Source: a virus
DNA length: 64,000 bases
Virus record (IMG/VR): IMGVR_UViG_3300027708_000072
Coordinates: 1-64,000 of that record
Reading direction: 5' to 3' (one strand)
Under the pieces are notes generated by a model that saw nothing but the letters and a program-made list of their open reading frames with translations, did no database searches and was not told the DNA's origin. This document shows, one piece after another, positions 24,218 through 32,158 of this stretch. The stretch's first letter is position 1. Every line of letters begins with the position of its first letter. A program made the position numbers and the translations under genes.

Positions 24218-24777
24218 TAGTATTTCAAAATCAATGGGAAACATTTGAGTCTTTCGATTTTGATAAGTTAATCACAAATGAAGATCAAATTTTAGCAATG
24301 GCCGATATTAGGGCCATTATCAATTCCGGACAATATTTTACCAACAGTCCAAAATATCAAACCAATATAAATGTATTTGGACAATCCGGCGAGCACTGGA
24401 TGAAGTTTAAAATGAGTTTTATATTCAGTTGTTTTATGTATTTGAAACAAGAAGTAAAAATAGATCAAGTACAAAGTTGGAGTTTTATGACTTCAAATAA
24501 AACTGTCGAGGATAGAGATAAACTTTGGCATACGCACCAATATGGTAGTGAAAGAACCTTATCGGGTATATACTACTTGCATATTCCGGATGACGTTACA
24601 GATATGGATACTTGTGGAACGGAGTTTGCTATAAATGGTTTGGATAATCCAGAACGTTTTACAGTTAAACCCGAACAGTACCAGTGGTTGATTTACCCAG
24701 GAAAAACTTGGCACAGACCTTGCCCGCCGCAGTCTAGTCAAGATCGTTTTGTAATTGCGGCAGATATGGTATTTTAA
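24214..24777 (+). CDS. 2OG-Fe(II) oxygenase-like protein
   Basis: A 187-residue protein; the ATG at 24214 overlaps the preceding TGA. HTHQYGSERTLSGIYYLHIP (about residues 109-128) fits the HxH-x(n)-SGxYY signature of a phage-rich 2-oxoglutarate/Fe(II) oxygenase family, and YPGKTWHRPCPP (about 165-176) gives the distal His, followed by DRFVIAAD, which supplies the Arg that binds 2-oxoglutarate. These enzymes hydroxylate proteins, bases or small molecules. The substrate here is unknown; DNA-base oxidation is conceivable since other base-modification genes lie nearby, but that is speculation. Confidence 0.78.
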   Translation: MIVFQNQWETFESFDFDKLITNEDQILAMADIRAIINSGQYFTNSPKYQTNINVFGQSGEHWMKFKMSFIFSCFMYLKQEVKIDQVQSWSFMTSNKTVEDRDKLWHTHQYGSERTLSGIYYLHIPDDVTDMDTCGTEFAINGLDNPERFTVKPEQYQWLIYPGKTWHRPCPPQSSQDRFVIAADMVF

Positions 24778-24787
24778 GGAGAACTAC

Positions 24788-25021
24788 ATGTACCACGAAA
24801 GTTTAGATGTTAAAGAATTTGTTGTCAAAGAAAGTGCCGGCTTCCGTGTGCGTGTACGCACACACGAAGTACTTGCTCCAAAAGGTCTATACAGTTTAGA
24901 TTTTATCCAAGAAAGTTTGAACGATAAAGGCGAAGTACATTCGGATCAAACTTATAATTTTTTCATGACCAAAGATGAGGTCCAAACATTATGTCAAGGT
25001 TTGACAACACACGTAGTTTAA
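24788..25021 (+). CDS. Small conserved phage protein
   Basis: A 77-residue protein. I chose the ATG at 24788, which follows an AAGGAG site by 6 bases. The sequence MYHESLDVKEFVVKESAGF and its end YNFFMTKDEVQTLCQGL form a beta-rich small domain seen in many environmental myophages. No function is known to me. Its 3' end overlaps the next gene by 31 bases. Confidence 0.68.
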   Translation: MYHESLDVKEFVVKESAGFRVRVRTHEVLAPKGLYSLDFIQESLNDKGEVHSDQTYNFFMTKDEVQTLCQGLTTHVV

Positions 25022-25194
25022 TAGAATTGCTGTTATGGGTATGCGCAATTATTATTGTGTTTGCTATAGCTGTCATGTTCATGCCTAAGAAAGGCGATGT
25101 GATTCGATACGATTGCTCAATCTCTGAGATAAGTCCAGATTATCCTATCGAAGTCAAAGAACGATGCCGTAAATTACGAGCAGAAAAACTTTGA
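24991..25194 (+). CDS. Small single-pass membrane protein
   Basis: A 67-residue protein with one membrane helix (LIELLLWVCAIIIVFAIAVM, about residues 10-29) and a cytoplasmic or periplasmic tail with two cysteines: KKGDVIRYDCSISEISPD then IEVKERCRKLR. The tail pattern is conserved in T4-like phages. Its last codons overlap the folE promoter. Function unknown. Confidence 0.65.
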   Translation: MSRFDNTRSLIELLLWVCAIIIVFAIAVMFMPKKGDVIRYDCSISEISPDYPIEVKERCRKLRAEKL

Positions 25195-25219
25195 CACGGC
25201 CTAAATAAACCTATATACT
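25191..25219 (+). promoter_or_regulatory. Sigma70-like promoter before folE
   Basis: A perfect TTGACA, a 17-base spacer, then TATACT, followed by a TTAGGAG ribosome-binding site and the ATG at 25239. This is the best consensus -35 in the window together with the one at 33279. Confidence 0.88.
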
Positions 25220-25238
25220 ATACACTTAGGAGTAATAA

Positions 25239-25976
25239 ATGACTGAATCCGTAACATATAAAAATATAGACGACAAGGGCTATGAAGAAGCCAATCTAGC
25301 AGATGCTATCCGCTTTAAGATGAAGCGTGATGGTAAAAGATTTTGGGCTGGCGACAATGTCAGCGAGTATCTGCATGAGAGTGATAAAGAACACTTGATT
25401 AACGAAGCAACTGTAGCTTTTGAAAAAGTGTTGGATACTCTACTAATTGATAGAGAAAATGATCCAAACAGTAAAGGCACAGCTCGACGTCTAGCTAAAA
25501 TGTATTTTAATGAGGTAATGAGTGGTAGATATGAAACAGCACCCGACGCAACAGCGTTCCCCAATGATTCGGAGGACCGTTACGAAGGTATGTTGGTTGT
25601 CCGTAGTGAGCTTCGCAGTATGTGTAGCCATCATCACCAACCCGTTGTTGGCGTCGCTTACATTGGTATTATTGCGGCTGAGAAACTCATCGGACTTAGC
25701 AAGTATACAAGGATCGCTCAGTGGTGTGCCCGTCGAGGTACTCTCCAGGAGGAACTTTGCAATGACATTGCTAGGGAAATCCAAAAAGCCACAGGTGCAA
25801 CAGACTTAGGCGTTTACATCCAAGCAACACATGGTTGTTGTGAGAATCGTGGCATTATGGCGCATAGCTCATTGACACAGACTACAGTATTAAAAGGTGC
25901 ATTCAAAGACGACCTCGGTACTAAGAAAGAGTTTATGGACAATATTAAAATGCAACAAGAGTTTAGCCCACGTTAA
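25239..25976 (+). CDS. folE: GTP cyclohydrolase I
   Basis: A 245-residue FolE. It converts GTP to dihydroneopterin triphosphate, the first step shared by folate and 7-deazaguanine (queuosine) synthesis. The zinc ligands are C129 and H132 in SMCSHHHQP, and C200 in THGCCENRG; H131 matches the catalytic His of E. coli FolE. KLIGLSKYTRIAQWCARR (about 149-166) is the conserved substrate helix. The start follows TTAGGAG and a strong promoter. With queE and a dpdA-like gene in the window, a role in DNA deazaguanine synthesis is the natural reading. Confidence 0.95.
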   Translation: MTESVTYKNIDDKGYEEANLADAIRFKMKRDGKRFWAGDNVSEYLHESDKEHLINEATVAFEKVLDTLLIDRENDPNSKGTARRLAKMYFNEVMSGRYETAPDATAFPNDSEDRYEGMLVVRSELRSMCSHHHQPVVGVAYIGIIAAEKLIGLSKYTRIAQWCARRGTLQEELCNDIAREIQKATGATDLGVYIQATHGCCENRGIMAHSSLTQTTVLKGAFKDDLGTKKEFMDNIKMQQEFSPR

Positions 25977-25977
25977 T

Positions 25978-26679
25978 ATGTACCCGTTAGAACCTATGAC
26001 CGTTGCAGAGATTCAACAACTAGTTGGCATTAATTTCATTCCAAACTTTCAAAAAGAAGTTGATGAGTTTATGACGCCTATGCGCAAACATATTGCAATG
26101 GGTCGACCGTTGAGTATGGGTAAAGAGACTTGGGAATATGCAGTTGCAGATAGTATTGCCGGATCTATATGGGCAGGTGCAGGCAATTCTATTGTTGATG
26201 TTAAAATTGGCACCGACACTGGATTAGATGTTAAAGGTGTTGGTAAGGGTGGATTATTAAAATCTGGTGGATACACTAAATCAGGCGAGGCTAGTATGTT
26301 TCAAACATACAAAGGTGTTACTGACAGATCTTTTTCAAAAAAAGATTCTGCTCTTCTTTGGCAAACTTTTATCGAAGGTTGGAACACTAAAGCAAAAACA
26401 GTCAAAGATTATTATCTACTTGTAATATTTAAAGATAAAAATTATGATTGTAGTATATGCGGATTTAAACGGGTTGGAGATCTTCCTGAATACAATCCTA
26501 TGTTTGGATCGTTTACAACAGACACCGGAAGACCAAGTGATTGTAGTTGGCGGGTTGAGCAATTAGCCGATCCAAACCTACTTAGTACTGTTGTTGTAAG
26601 AAATAAAAAAAGATTAGAAATGAGATTACGTCCAGCCATGTATGATACAATGTATTCATTATCTATATACACATTCTAA
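25978..26679 (+). CDS. Possible PD-(D/E)xK nuclease-like protein
   Basis: A 233-residue protein starting two bases after folE; I chose the ATG at 25978. A Trp/Ala-rich helix KETWEYAVADSIAGSIW (about residues 41-57) is followed by SIVDVKIGTDTGLDVKGV (about 64-81). The spacing of the first Asp and the final D-V-K resembles the PD-x(n)-(D/E)xK core of restriction-like nucleases, with the helix Glu as a possible extra ligand. Later YYLLVIFKDKNY would be a core strand. Two Cys pairs (CSIC) are present. This is a pattern call only; it may be a phage or homing-type nuclease, or an unrelated protein. Confidence 0.5.
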   Translation: MYPLEPMTVAEIQQLVGINFIPNFQKEVDEFMTPMRKHIAMGRPLSMGKETWEYAVADSIAGSIWAGAGNSIVDVKIGTDTGLDVKGVGKGGLLKSGGYTKSGEASMFQTYKGVTDRSFSKKDSALLWQTFIEGWNTKAKTVKDYYLLVIFKDKNYDCSICGFKRVGDLPEYNPMFGSFTTDTGRPSDCSWRVEQLADPNLLSTVVVRNKKRLEMRLRPAMYDTMYSLSIYTF

Positions 26680-26688
26680 AGGAAAATT

Positions 26689-26904
26689 ATGACAACGGCT
26701 AAAGACTTGACGGATCATTTGATCCATCGTGCTAAAAATTTAAAAGAATTTGTAGTTGAACGCGAATGGGAAGAAATTCCCGTTGGTGTTGTTCGATTTA
26801 ACATACAGCACACGCAAGGACATCTTGCTAGAATTTTTGTTCCTGCTCTTACACAAACAGAAGCAGAACATATGGTAGACGAATGGTTTGAAGGAGAATA
26901 TTAA
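26689..26904 (+). CDS. Small conserved phage protein
   Basis: A 71-residue protein after an AAAGGAA site. It is predicted as helix-strand-helix with a central pair of strands (VGVVRFNIQHTQGHLARIFV). Its stop overlaps the ATG of the next small gene (TAATG). Function unknown. Confidence 0.6.
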   Translation: MTTAKDLTDHLIHRAKNLKEFVVEREWEEIPVGVVRFNIQHTQGHLARIFVPALTQTEAEHMVDEWFEGEY

Positions 26905-27077
26905 TGGAACCCCGACACTTATACACATTCAAATGGACACAACCGTATTCAACATACCAGCAACGTCCATACCTGCGTAGCCAGCATGAAGCATATGAAC
27001 AACTAGTTGAACGCATGTTAGAAGATGGTGATTTTAAAGAAGCACAATTAGCAATAGAAAAGGTTATGAAGTTATGA
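26904..27077 (+). CDS. 57-residue hypothetical protein
   Basis: A small gene between two others, with AAGGAG 7 bases before the ATG and an ATGA overlap at the end. The product has an aromatic N-terminus (LYTFKWTQPYSTYQQRPYLR) and a helical C-terminus (AYEQLVERMLEDGDFKEA). The clear ribosome-binding site and coupling support it. Function unknown. Confidence 0.6.
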   Translation: MEPRHLYTFKWTQPYSTYQQRPYLRSQHEAYEQLVERMLEDGDFKEAQLAIEKVMKL

Positions 27078-27391
27078 ACTGGTTTAAACAAATGGTAGTT
27101 AAGTGGGTGCGGGAAGATTGGGATAATGCCAGGAATCAGCAAGAAGATTGTTATCCAAGTACCAAAATGAGCCGAGCCAATGCTATCAGCACTATCAGTG
27201 GTCGTGCTAGTATTGACAGCGAGCCCACACTTCAATTCAAAGTATATAATGCAGTTGGTGGTAAGATTGTAGAATTCCATCGTTACGATCCAAAGTCTGA
27301 CAGAACTGATCGTCAAATTTATATCATCGGAAGAGATGAAGACTTTGGCGAAAAGATTGCTAAAATTTCAACACTAGAGGTGTTACGATGA
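27074..27391 (+). CDS. Conserved phage protein of unknown function
   Basis: A 105-residue protein. An N-terminal amphipathic helix (MNWFKQMVVKWVREDWDNA) is followed by a small beta domain with PTLQFKVYNAVGGKIVEFHR and QIYIIGRDEDFGEKIAKI. This layout is common in T4-like environmental phages. There is no catalytic motif. It overlaps both neighbours by ATGA. Confidence 0.68.
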   Translation: MNWFKQMVVKWVREDWDNARNQQEDCYPSTKMSRANAISTISGRASIDSEPTLQFKVYNAVGGKIVEFHRYDPKSDRTDRQIYIIGRDEDFGEKIAKISTLEVLR

Positions 27392-27777
27392 ACGTACAAG
27401 TACCAGCAGAAGGCATAATGAAAACAAACGATTGGGGAGACAGTAGAGTCTATCGAATTACTTGTAATTGTGGAGATGAAAATCACAATCATAACATGTG
27501 GGTTGAAGCAGACGATCACGATATTACTGTAACCATTTATACCACAGGCAAAACAAACTATTGGTCAAAAACACGGTGGTACCATATTTGGACATTGTTG
27601 ACCAAAGGTTATATTGATACTGAATCAACAGTATGTTTAACCAAGCAACAAGCACTCAATTATGCAGAGACTTTGAAAAGTGCTATTGATGATCTCGAAA
27701 CTTTTCGTAATACTAGACAAAACAAAGAAGAACGTGCTACAATAAAGAAAATGGCAAATGAACAGGATTGTGTATGA
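27388..27777 (+). CDS. Conserved phage protein with CxC/HxH cluster
   Basis: A 129-residue protein starting with ATG in an ATGA overlap. Residues about 26-36 read CNCGDENHNHN, two Cys and two His in a short turn that could bind zinc. A beta-rich part DDHDITVTIYTTG follows, then a helical C-terminus ending in the queE overlap. Function unknown. It may be a small zinc-binding accessory protein. Confidence 0.65.
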   Translation: MNVQVPAEGIMKTNDWGDSRVYRITCNCGDENHNHNMWVEADDHDITVTIYTTGKTNYWSKTRWYHIWTLLTKGYIDTESTVCLTKQQALNYAETLKSAIDDLETFRNTRQNKEERATIKKMANEQDCV

Positions 27778-28634
27778 GTAAGATCAAAATAGCGGAACTG
27801 TTTTACAGTATCCAAGGTGAAGGACGTTACATGGGCGTCCCGTCTGTGTTTCTGCGCACATTTGGTTGTAATTTTAAATGTGCTGGCTTTGGTATGCCAC
27901 GTGGTGAAATGAGTCACGAGGCTACTGACATTGCGGCTACACATACTATGATTGAGTCTTTTCAAAAGTATGAAGACTTGCCGTTAGTCAGCACAGGCTG
28001 TGACAGCTATGCCAGTTGGCATCCTGACTTTAAAGACTTGTCGCCTATGCTTACTAGCGAAGCAATCGCAGATCGTATTATGGAAATTCTTCCGCAGGAT
28101 CATTGGAAAGATGAACACTTGGTCATTACAGGCGGTGAGCCATTGTTAGGTTGGCAACGTGCTTATCCAGACCTGTTGAGTCATCCTAAAATGGCAGGTC
28201 TTAAAGAAATTACATTTGAAACAAACGGTACTCAAAAGCTAACAGAAGAGTTTAAAGAATATCTAGCACAATGGCAGATGTATACTGATTTTTCTAAAGA
28301 AGTCACATTTAGTGTAAGTGCTAAACTTCCATGTAGCGGAGAGAAATGGGAAGAAGCAATACTCCCAGAAGTAGTTTGTGAATACGAAGACTTTGGTACG
28401 GCATACCTAAAATTTGTTATTGCTACAGAACAAGATTTTGCCGATGCTGAACGTGCTATTGGGGTCTATCGCAAAGCAGGATTTAAAGGACACGTTTACT
28501 TAATGCCAGTGGGCGGTGTAGAAAGCGTGTACACAATGAATAATAAGAACGTAGCAATACTGGCTATGAAAAACGGACTACGTTATAGTGACCGTTTACA
28601 AGTGCCATTATTTAAAAATGAGTGGGGAACTTAA
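27774..28634 (+). CDS. queE: 7-carboxy-7-deazaguanine synthase
   Basis: A 286-residue radical-SAM enzyme that contracts carboxytetrahydropterin to 7-carboxy-7-deazaguanine. I chose the ATG at 27774 (ATGA overlap). FYSIQGEG (residues 10-17) is the typical QueE N-terminus. C32 and C36 (GCNFKC) are the first cluster ligands. The third normally comes three residues later in a CDT motif; here it is C76 in TGCDSY, so 39 residues separate C36 from C76. ITGGEPLLGW is the SAM-binding GGEP motif. This inserted form occurs in other phage QueE proteins as I recall. QueD and QueC are not in the window. Confidence 0.92.
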   Translation: MSKIKIAELFYSIQGEGRYMGVPSVFLRTFGCNFKCAGFGMPRGEMSHEATDIAATHTMIESFQKYEDLPLVSTGCDSYASWHPDFKDLSPMLTSEAIADRIMEILPQDHWKDEHLVITGGEPLLGWQRAYPDLLSHPKMAGLKEITFETNGTQKLTEEFKEYLAQWQMYTDFSKEVTFSVSAKLPCSGEKWEEAILPEVVCEYEDFGTAYLKFVIATEQDFADAERAIGVYRKAGFKGHVYLMPVGGVESVYTMNNKNVAILAMKNGLRYSDRLQVPLFKNEWGT

Positions 28635-29041
28635 TGAAAAAGTTTATTAGAAAAATGTTTGGTATTGATAAAATACTAGAAGAAAAAGATTTGGCATTGG
28701 CTGGTGCTATCAAAGCCAAGGAAGACGAAGCAGTTGCTAAGATGTCACCAAAAGAACGTGCTACCAAACGTAAAGAACCGTGGGTGAGTGTTTTGGAAAC
28801 ACACGTGAATAAAGACAATCCAGCAAATGGCTTTTTTGAGCTTGACTGGAACGAGTATTTTGTAGTACAATTAAGACAAGCCGGATACGGCCTTGAAGGT
28901 GATACAGACGAGTTGGTCGTTGATCTTTGGTTTAAGACACTAGCACGTAATATGCTCAGTGACGAAGGACTGGATATGAATCGCAGTCAAGGTTTTATCA
29001 ATGTTCAGAAACTAGACGCAAACAGATCGGAAATTGGATGA
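28634..29041 (+). CDS. Conserved phage protein of unknown function
   Basis: A 135-residue protein. The ATG at 28634 overlaps the queE stop (TAATG); a GTG at 28622 is possible. The N-terminus is a charged helix (KKFIRKMFGIDKILEEKD). It is followed by KEPWVSVLETHVNK, NGFFELDWNEYFVVQLRQAG and a C-terminus typical of a family conserved in environmental myophages. It overlaps the RNase H gene by ATGA, which may point to a replication or repair role. No enzyme motif. Confidence 0.7.
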   Translation: MKKFIRKMFGIDKILEEKDLALAGAIKAKEDEAVAKMSPKERATKRKEPWVSVLETHVNKDNPANGFFELDWNEYFVVQLRQAGYGLEGDTDELVVDLWFKTLARNMLSDEGLDMNRSQGFINVQKLDANRSEIG

Positions 29042-30057
29042 CATATATTATAGTTGATACTGCTAACACGTTCTTTCGTGCTAGGCATGTGGTACAAGGC
29101 AGTGCTGATATCAAACTTGGCATGGCGTTTCATATTACCCTAAACAGTATCAAGAAAGCATGGAACGACTTTGGTGGTAGCCATGTGGTGTTCTGCCTCG
29201 AGGGGCGAAGCTGGCGCAAAGACTTTTACAAGCCTTACAAAGCCAATCGTAAAGAAGCTAGAGATGCATTGACTGAACGAGAACAAGAAGAAGACAAGTT
29301 GTTCTGGGAAGCATTTGACGAATTTAAAAAGTTTGTAACTGAAAAAACCAATGCTACTATCCTACAGCATCCACGCTTAGAAGCAGATGATTTGATTGCT
29401 GGCTGGTGTCAAGCACATCCAGATGCTAAACATGTCATCATTTCAACAGATGGCGACTTTGCACAATTGATTAGTGGCAACGTTAGTCAGTATAACGGTG
29501 TAGGCGATTTACATATCACACACGAAGGCACGTTTGATGCAAAGGGTAAACCTGTTAAAGACAAAAAGACAGGCGAGCCAAAAGCCGCACAAGACCCAGA
29601 ATGGATGCTGTTTGAAAAATGTATGCGTGGCGATACTAGCGATAATGTGTTCTCGGCATATCCAGGTGTACGTACTAAGGGTAGTAAAAACAAAGTCGGT
29701 CTTACTGAAGCTTTCGAAGACCGTAATGCCAAAGGATATTCTTGGAACAATCTCATGTTGCAACGTTGGGTTGACCATAATGGCGTCGAACATAGAGTAC
29801 TAGAAGATTACCTACGTAATGTACACTTGTGCGACTTGACTGCACAACCAGAAGATATTAAAAAATGTATTCGAGAAACAATTGAAACAAATGCCGTACC
29901 TAAAACTGTAGATCAGGTAGGTATTCGTATGCTTAAATTCTGCAACGCATGGGACATGAAAAAGATCGCAGACAACATACAGTCGTATGCTGAACCGTTC
30001 CAAGCAAAATATCCGGTTACCAAAGCCGCTCAAAATTTATTCGAGGAACAACTATGA
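29038..30057 (+). CDS. rnh: RNase H / 5'-3' exonuclease (T4 Rnh, FEN family)
   Basis: A 339-residue FEN-type nuclease that would remove RNA primers and flaps during lagging-strand synthesis. Metal-binding acidic residues appear in order: IIVDTANTFFRAR (D at residue 7), LEADDLIAGW (about 118-127), STDGDFAQLI (about 141-150) and GDTSDNVF (about 198-205). A KxxRKxxR-type basic helical arch (YKANRKEARD) is present. T4 RNase H is 305 residues. It ends in an ATGA overlap with the next gene. Confidence 0.88.
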   Translation: MTYIIVDTANTFFRARHVVQGSADIKLGMAFHITLNSIKKAWNDFGGSHVVFCLEGRSWRKDFYKPYKANRKEARDALTEREQEEDKLFWEAFDEFKKFVTEKTNATILQHPRLEADDLIAGWCQAHPDAKHVIISTDGDFAQLISGNVSQYNGVGDLHITHEGTFDAKGKPVKDKKTGEPKAAQDPEWMLFEKCMRGDTSDNVFSAYPGVRTKGSKNKVGLTEAFEDRNAKGYSWNNLMLQRWVDHNGVEHRVLEDYLRNVHLCDLTAQPEDIKKCIRETIETNAVPKTVDQVGIRMLKFCNAWDMKKIADNIQSYAEPFQAKYPVTKAAQNLFEEQL

Positions 30058-30575
30058 GTAAAGTATATCTAATTAAACCTCTTGAAAAGAAAAGTATTTG
30101 TTGGCATATAGAACTGTTCCGAGATAATGCCGACAACACCACTAGTTGGGTCAATATTGAAGATCACTATCGCTGGGGTCAAGGATTTGTTGAAGCAGAC
30201 ATGGATAGTAATCTTCCATTTGAAGGTGCAAAACAGGCCTACGCTCGTACAGACTGCGGCTGGGGCTCGGAACTTGAAGATGGCGTTGCCTGCTACTTTA
30301 CATACAGCGATGACTTTACTGACGAACAAAAAGAAGCGTTTGAAACATCTTATCACGAAGGCGGTGCGGCTTGGTTGTTTGACGGTGAGCATGATTGGCA
30401 AGTTGAAGATGATTACCTTACCATCGATGCTCCGTATCAAGTTAGTCTAGTTGAAGATGACGGCACAGTTATTGAAGAAAATGTCAAACTAAGATCTAGG
30501 CCAAAGCCCAGTACAAGTTGGCCTTTTAGCCCAGAATTTCCCCAGCCTGATAGTGAAGGCGGAGAAGCAGATTAA
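30054..30575 (+). CDS. Conserved acidic phage protein
   Basis: A 173-residue, very acidic protein. It has the pattern WHIELFRDN, GQGFVEADMDSN, then DCGWGSELEDGVACYFTYSD and a Pro-rich disordered tail (RSRPKPSTSWPF). Relatives are found in environmental T4-like phages. The strong negative charge could mimic DNA, though nothing proves this. It is coupled to rnh (ATGA) and to the next gene (TAATG). Confidence 0.68.
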   Translation: MSKVYLIKPLEKKSICWHIELFRDNADNTTSWVNIEDHYRWGQGFVEADMDSNLPFEGAKQAYARTDCGWGSELEDGVACYFTYSDDFTDEQKEAFETSYHEGGAAWLFDGEHDWQVEDDYLTIDAPYQVSLVEDDGTVIEENVKLRSRPKPSTSWPFSPEFPQPDSEGGEAD

Positions 30576-31129
30576 TGTTAATCGAAGAATGTACATATAA
30601 AGAAACATGTCCCAATAGGACAGCAACTTGTGAGGTAATAACTATGACAGAGATACACGCCAAGCCCATCGTAGATGGCAAATTTTGGATTGTAGAAAAA
30701 GACGGCACTAAAATTGCCACACTACATAAAAAAGAAAATAACCGGTTTGTGTTATCCAGCACTAACGGCGAAGTAATGTTTAATAAAAAAGAAGACTTGC
30801 AAAAACAATTTGGCAAAGAATTCTTTCTGAAGAATACCAAAGTCAAAGTAACTTCCGCAGAACCTGAAACACATGAAGTACATGGATTTCCTGCCATGTG
30901 CAAACCATACAACAGCATGTACGATGTCAAACGTAAACTACCTTTGTTTACCAAATCAAATGCCAGTAAGAGTTTATATTGTGCTGGATACTATACAATT
31001 AAATTTGAAAAGGGATGGGTACGTAGTTTTTGCCCCAAACTAATTACAATCGAACGCTATCCAAATAAAGGTCCGTTTATGAGTGAGTTTGAAATGAAAG
31101 CGGTGTTGGCAAATGCAAAATCCAATTAA
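30575..31129 (+). CDS. Conserved phage protein of unknown function
   Basis: 184 residues from the ATG at 30575 (TAATG overlap, GGAG 10 bases upstream). A second ATG at 30644 has a GAGGT site 8 bases before it and gives MTEIHAKPIVDGKFWIVE, the N-terminus I recall from relatives, so the true protein may be 161 residues. The body contains CKPYNSMYDVKRKLPLFTK and GYYTIKFEKGWVRSFCPKL, conserved in environmental myophages. Function unknown. Confidence 0.7.
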   Translation: MLIEECTYKETCPNRTATCEVITMTEIHAKPIVDGKFWIVEKDGTKIATLHKKENNRFVLSSTNGEVMFNKKEDLQKQFGKEFFLKNTKVKVTSAEPETHEVHGFPAMCKPYNSMYDVKRKLPLFTKSNASKSLYCAGYYTIKFEKGWVRSFCPKLITIERYPNKGPFMSEFEMKAVLANAKSN

Positions 31130-31361
31130 CACTGCCGCACTGTTACAATTTACTCAACTATTGAAGTCAGCTGAATTGACGCAACAAAAAGAACTAAAGA
31201 TGACAATTCAGCAGGCTAGATTACTTAATATAGCCCTTACTGAGGTGTTAGCCAAGCTGTCGCAAGATTATGAAAGTCTATTCCACGCATTAAAAAATGC
31301 ATCTGCTACAGAAGTAGTTAACATACAACTAGATGGCGGAGTGTTTGGCGAGGAAAAATAG
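31113..31361 (+). CDS. Small helical protein
   Basis: An 82-residue protein whose start overlaps the previous gene by 17 bases. Mostly helical with Gln/Lys/Leu-rich heptads (LLKSAELTQQKELKM, LAKLSQDYESLFHALKN), so probably a coiled coil. A GATAAATA box begins at its last base. Function unknown. Confidence 0.6.
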   Translation: MQNPINTAALLQFTQLLKSAELTQQKELKMTIQQARLLNIALTEVLAKLSQDYESLFHALKNASATEVVNIQLDGGVFGEEK

Positions 31362-31368
31362 ATAAATA
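31361..31368 (+). promoter_or_regulatory. Candidate late promoter box GATAAATA
   Basis: GATAAATA followed by TA, 26 bases upstream of the ATG at 31395. Same octamer as upstream of the virion genes at 5893, 45999 and 49871. Confidence 0.4.
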
Positions 31369-31394
31369 TATGCGTACATATCGAGACGTATATT

Positions 31395-31679
31395 ATGAGT
31401 CGACCAAAGCCAAAAGTATTATTAGAATACATAAACAAAAAGACTTACAAAGCTGAACAAGTTTTGGAGTCTGAAGCCATCTGGGCTGTTTTCTATAAAG
31501 CCGAGCCTTTCAATCTAAAAAGTTTTAGTAGTGTAACCAGTTATCCCGGACCCAAATACAAAAAGACCAGTTTTAGTAATCCCGGCCATGCACACAATCT
31601 AGCAAAAAAATTAAATTTAACTTTTGGCACCACGGAGTTTGAAGTATATAAACTTACCACCGGTACCCCAGTTAAATGA
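31395..31679 (+). CDS. Small conserved phage protein
   Basis: A 94-residue basic protein: SRPKPKVLLEYINKKTYK, then WAVFYKAEPFNLKS and GPKYKKTSFSNPGHAHNLAK. The last stretch is strongly conserved in environmental myophages as I recall. It has no known function, and no membrane segment or enzyme motif is visible. It ends in an ATGA overlap. Confidence 0.68.
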   Translation: MSRPKPKVLLEYINKKTYKAEQVLESEAIWAVFYKAEPFNLKSFSSVTSYPGPKYKKTSFSNPGHAHNLAKKLNLTFGTTEFEVYKLTTGTPVK

Positions 31680-32074
31680 TCTCAAAAGAAACATACACCA
31701 AAATCTTTTTAAAATCTTGGGATAAAAGTAGTGACGATACCAATGTCAAGATATTTCAAAGAAAGTGGTTTATAAACAACAGAACTAAAATTGGCGGTGG
31801 GCTTAGGCTTACTGAAGATGGGTATGAATTTTTGACTACTGAATTGGATTTGGCAAGTTATGAAATTCCGTTTACCGAATCAATCGACCTAAGTCCTCAA
31901 ACAATTATTTTTATGGATAGGTATATCGATTGTCCGTATTTCCTAACAAACCAAAGTATTACTGTATTTTCCGAACGTAAAAGTTTTGAGCTTTATATGT
32001 TTTCGGACGACATACGTAAATTTGGGCTAATTAAAGCCATGAAAAATAGGCAAAGTACAGAAGATTCTGCTTGA
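31676..32074 (+). CDS. Conserved phage protein of unknown function
   Basis: A 132-residue protein starting in an ATGA overlap. Features are GGGLRLTEDGYEFL (about residues 39-52), which resembles a winged-helix-like small fold, and IIFMDRYIDCPYFLTNQSI followed by a final helix pair. Relatives in T4-like phages have no function. The moxR promoter begins in its last four bases. Confidence 0.68.
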   Translation: MISKETYTKIFLKSWDKSSDDTNVKIFQRKWFINNRTKIGGGLRLTEDGYEFLTTELDLASYEIPFTESIDLSPQTIIFMDRYIDCPYFLTNQSITVFSERKSFELYMFSDDIRKFGLIKAMKNRQSTEDSA

Positions 32075-32099
32075 CGTGACTGTAGAACGGTGCTATAAT
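32071..32099 (+). promoter_or_regulatory. Sigma70-like promoter before moxR gene
   Basis: TTGACG, a 17-base spacer, then a perfect TATAAT, 60 bases before the ATG at 32159 and overlapping the end of the preceding gene. The 59-base leader has no evident hairpin; an AAAGGAA site precedes the start. Confidence 0.85.
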
Positions 32100-32158
32100 A
32101 CTTACATAGCGTAAAAGATTACCTAGCAATTTAAACCCGTAAACTAAAGGAATGTAAC

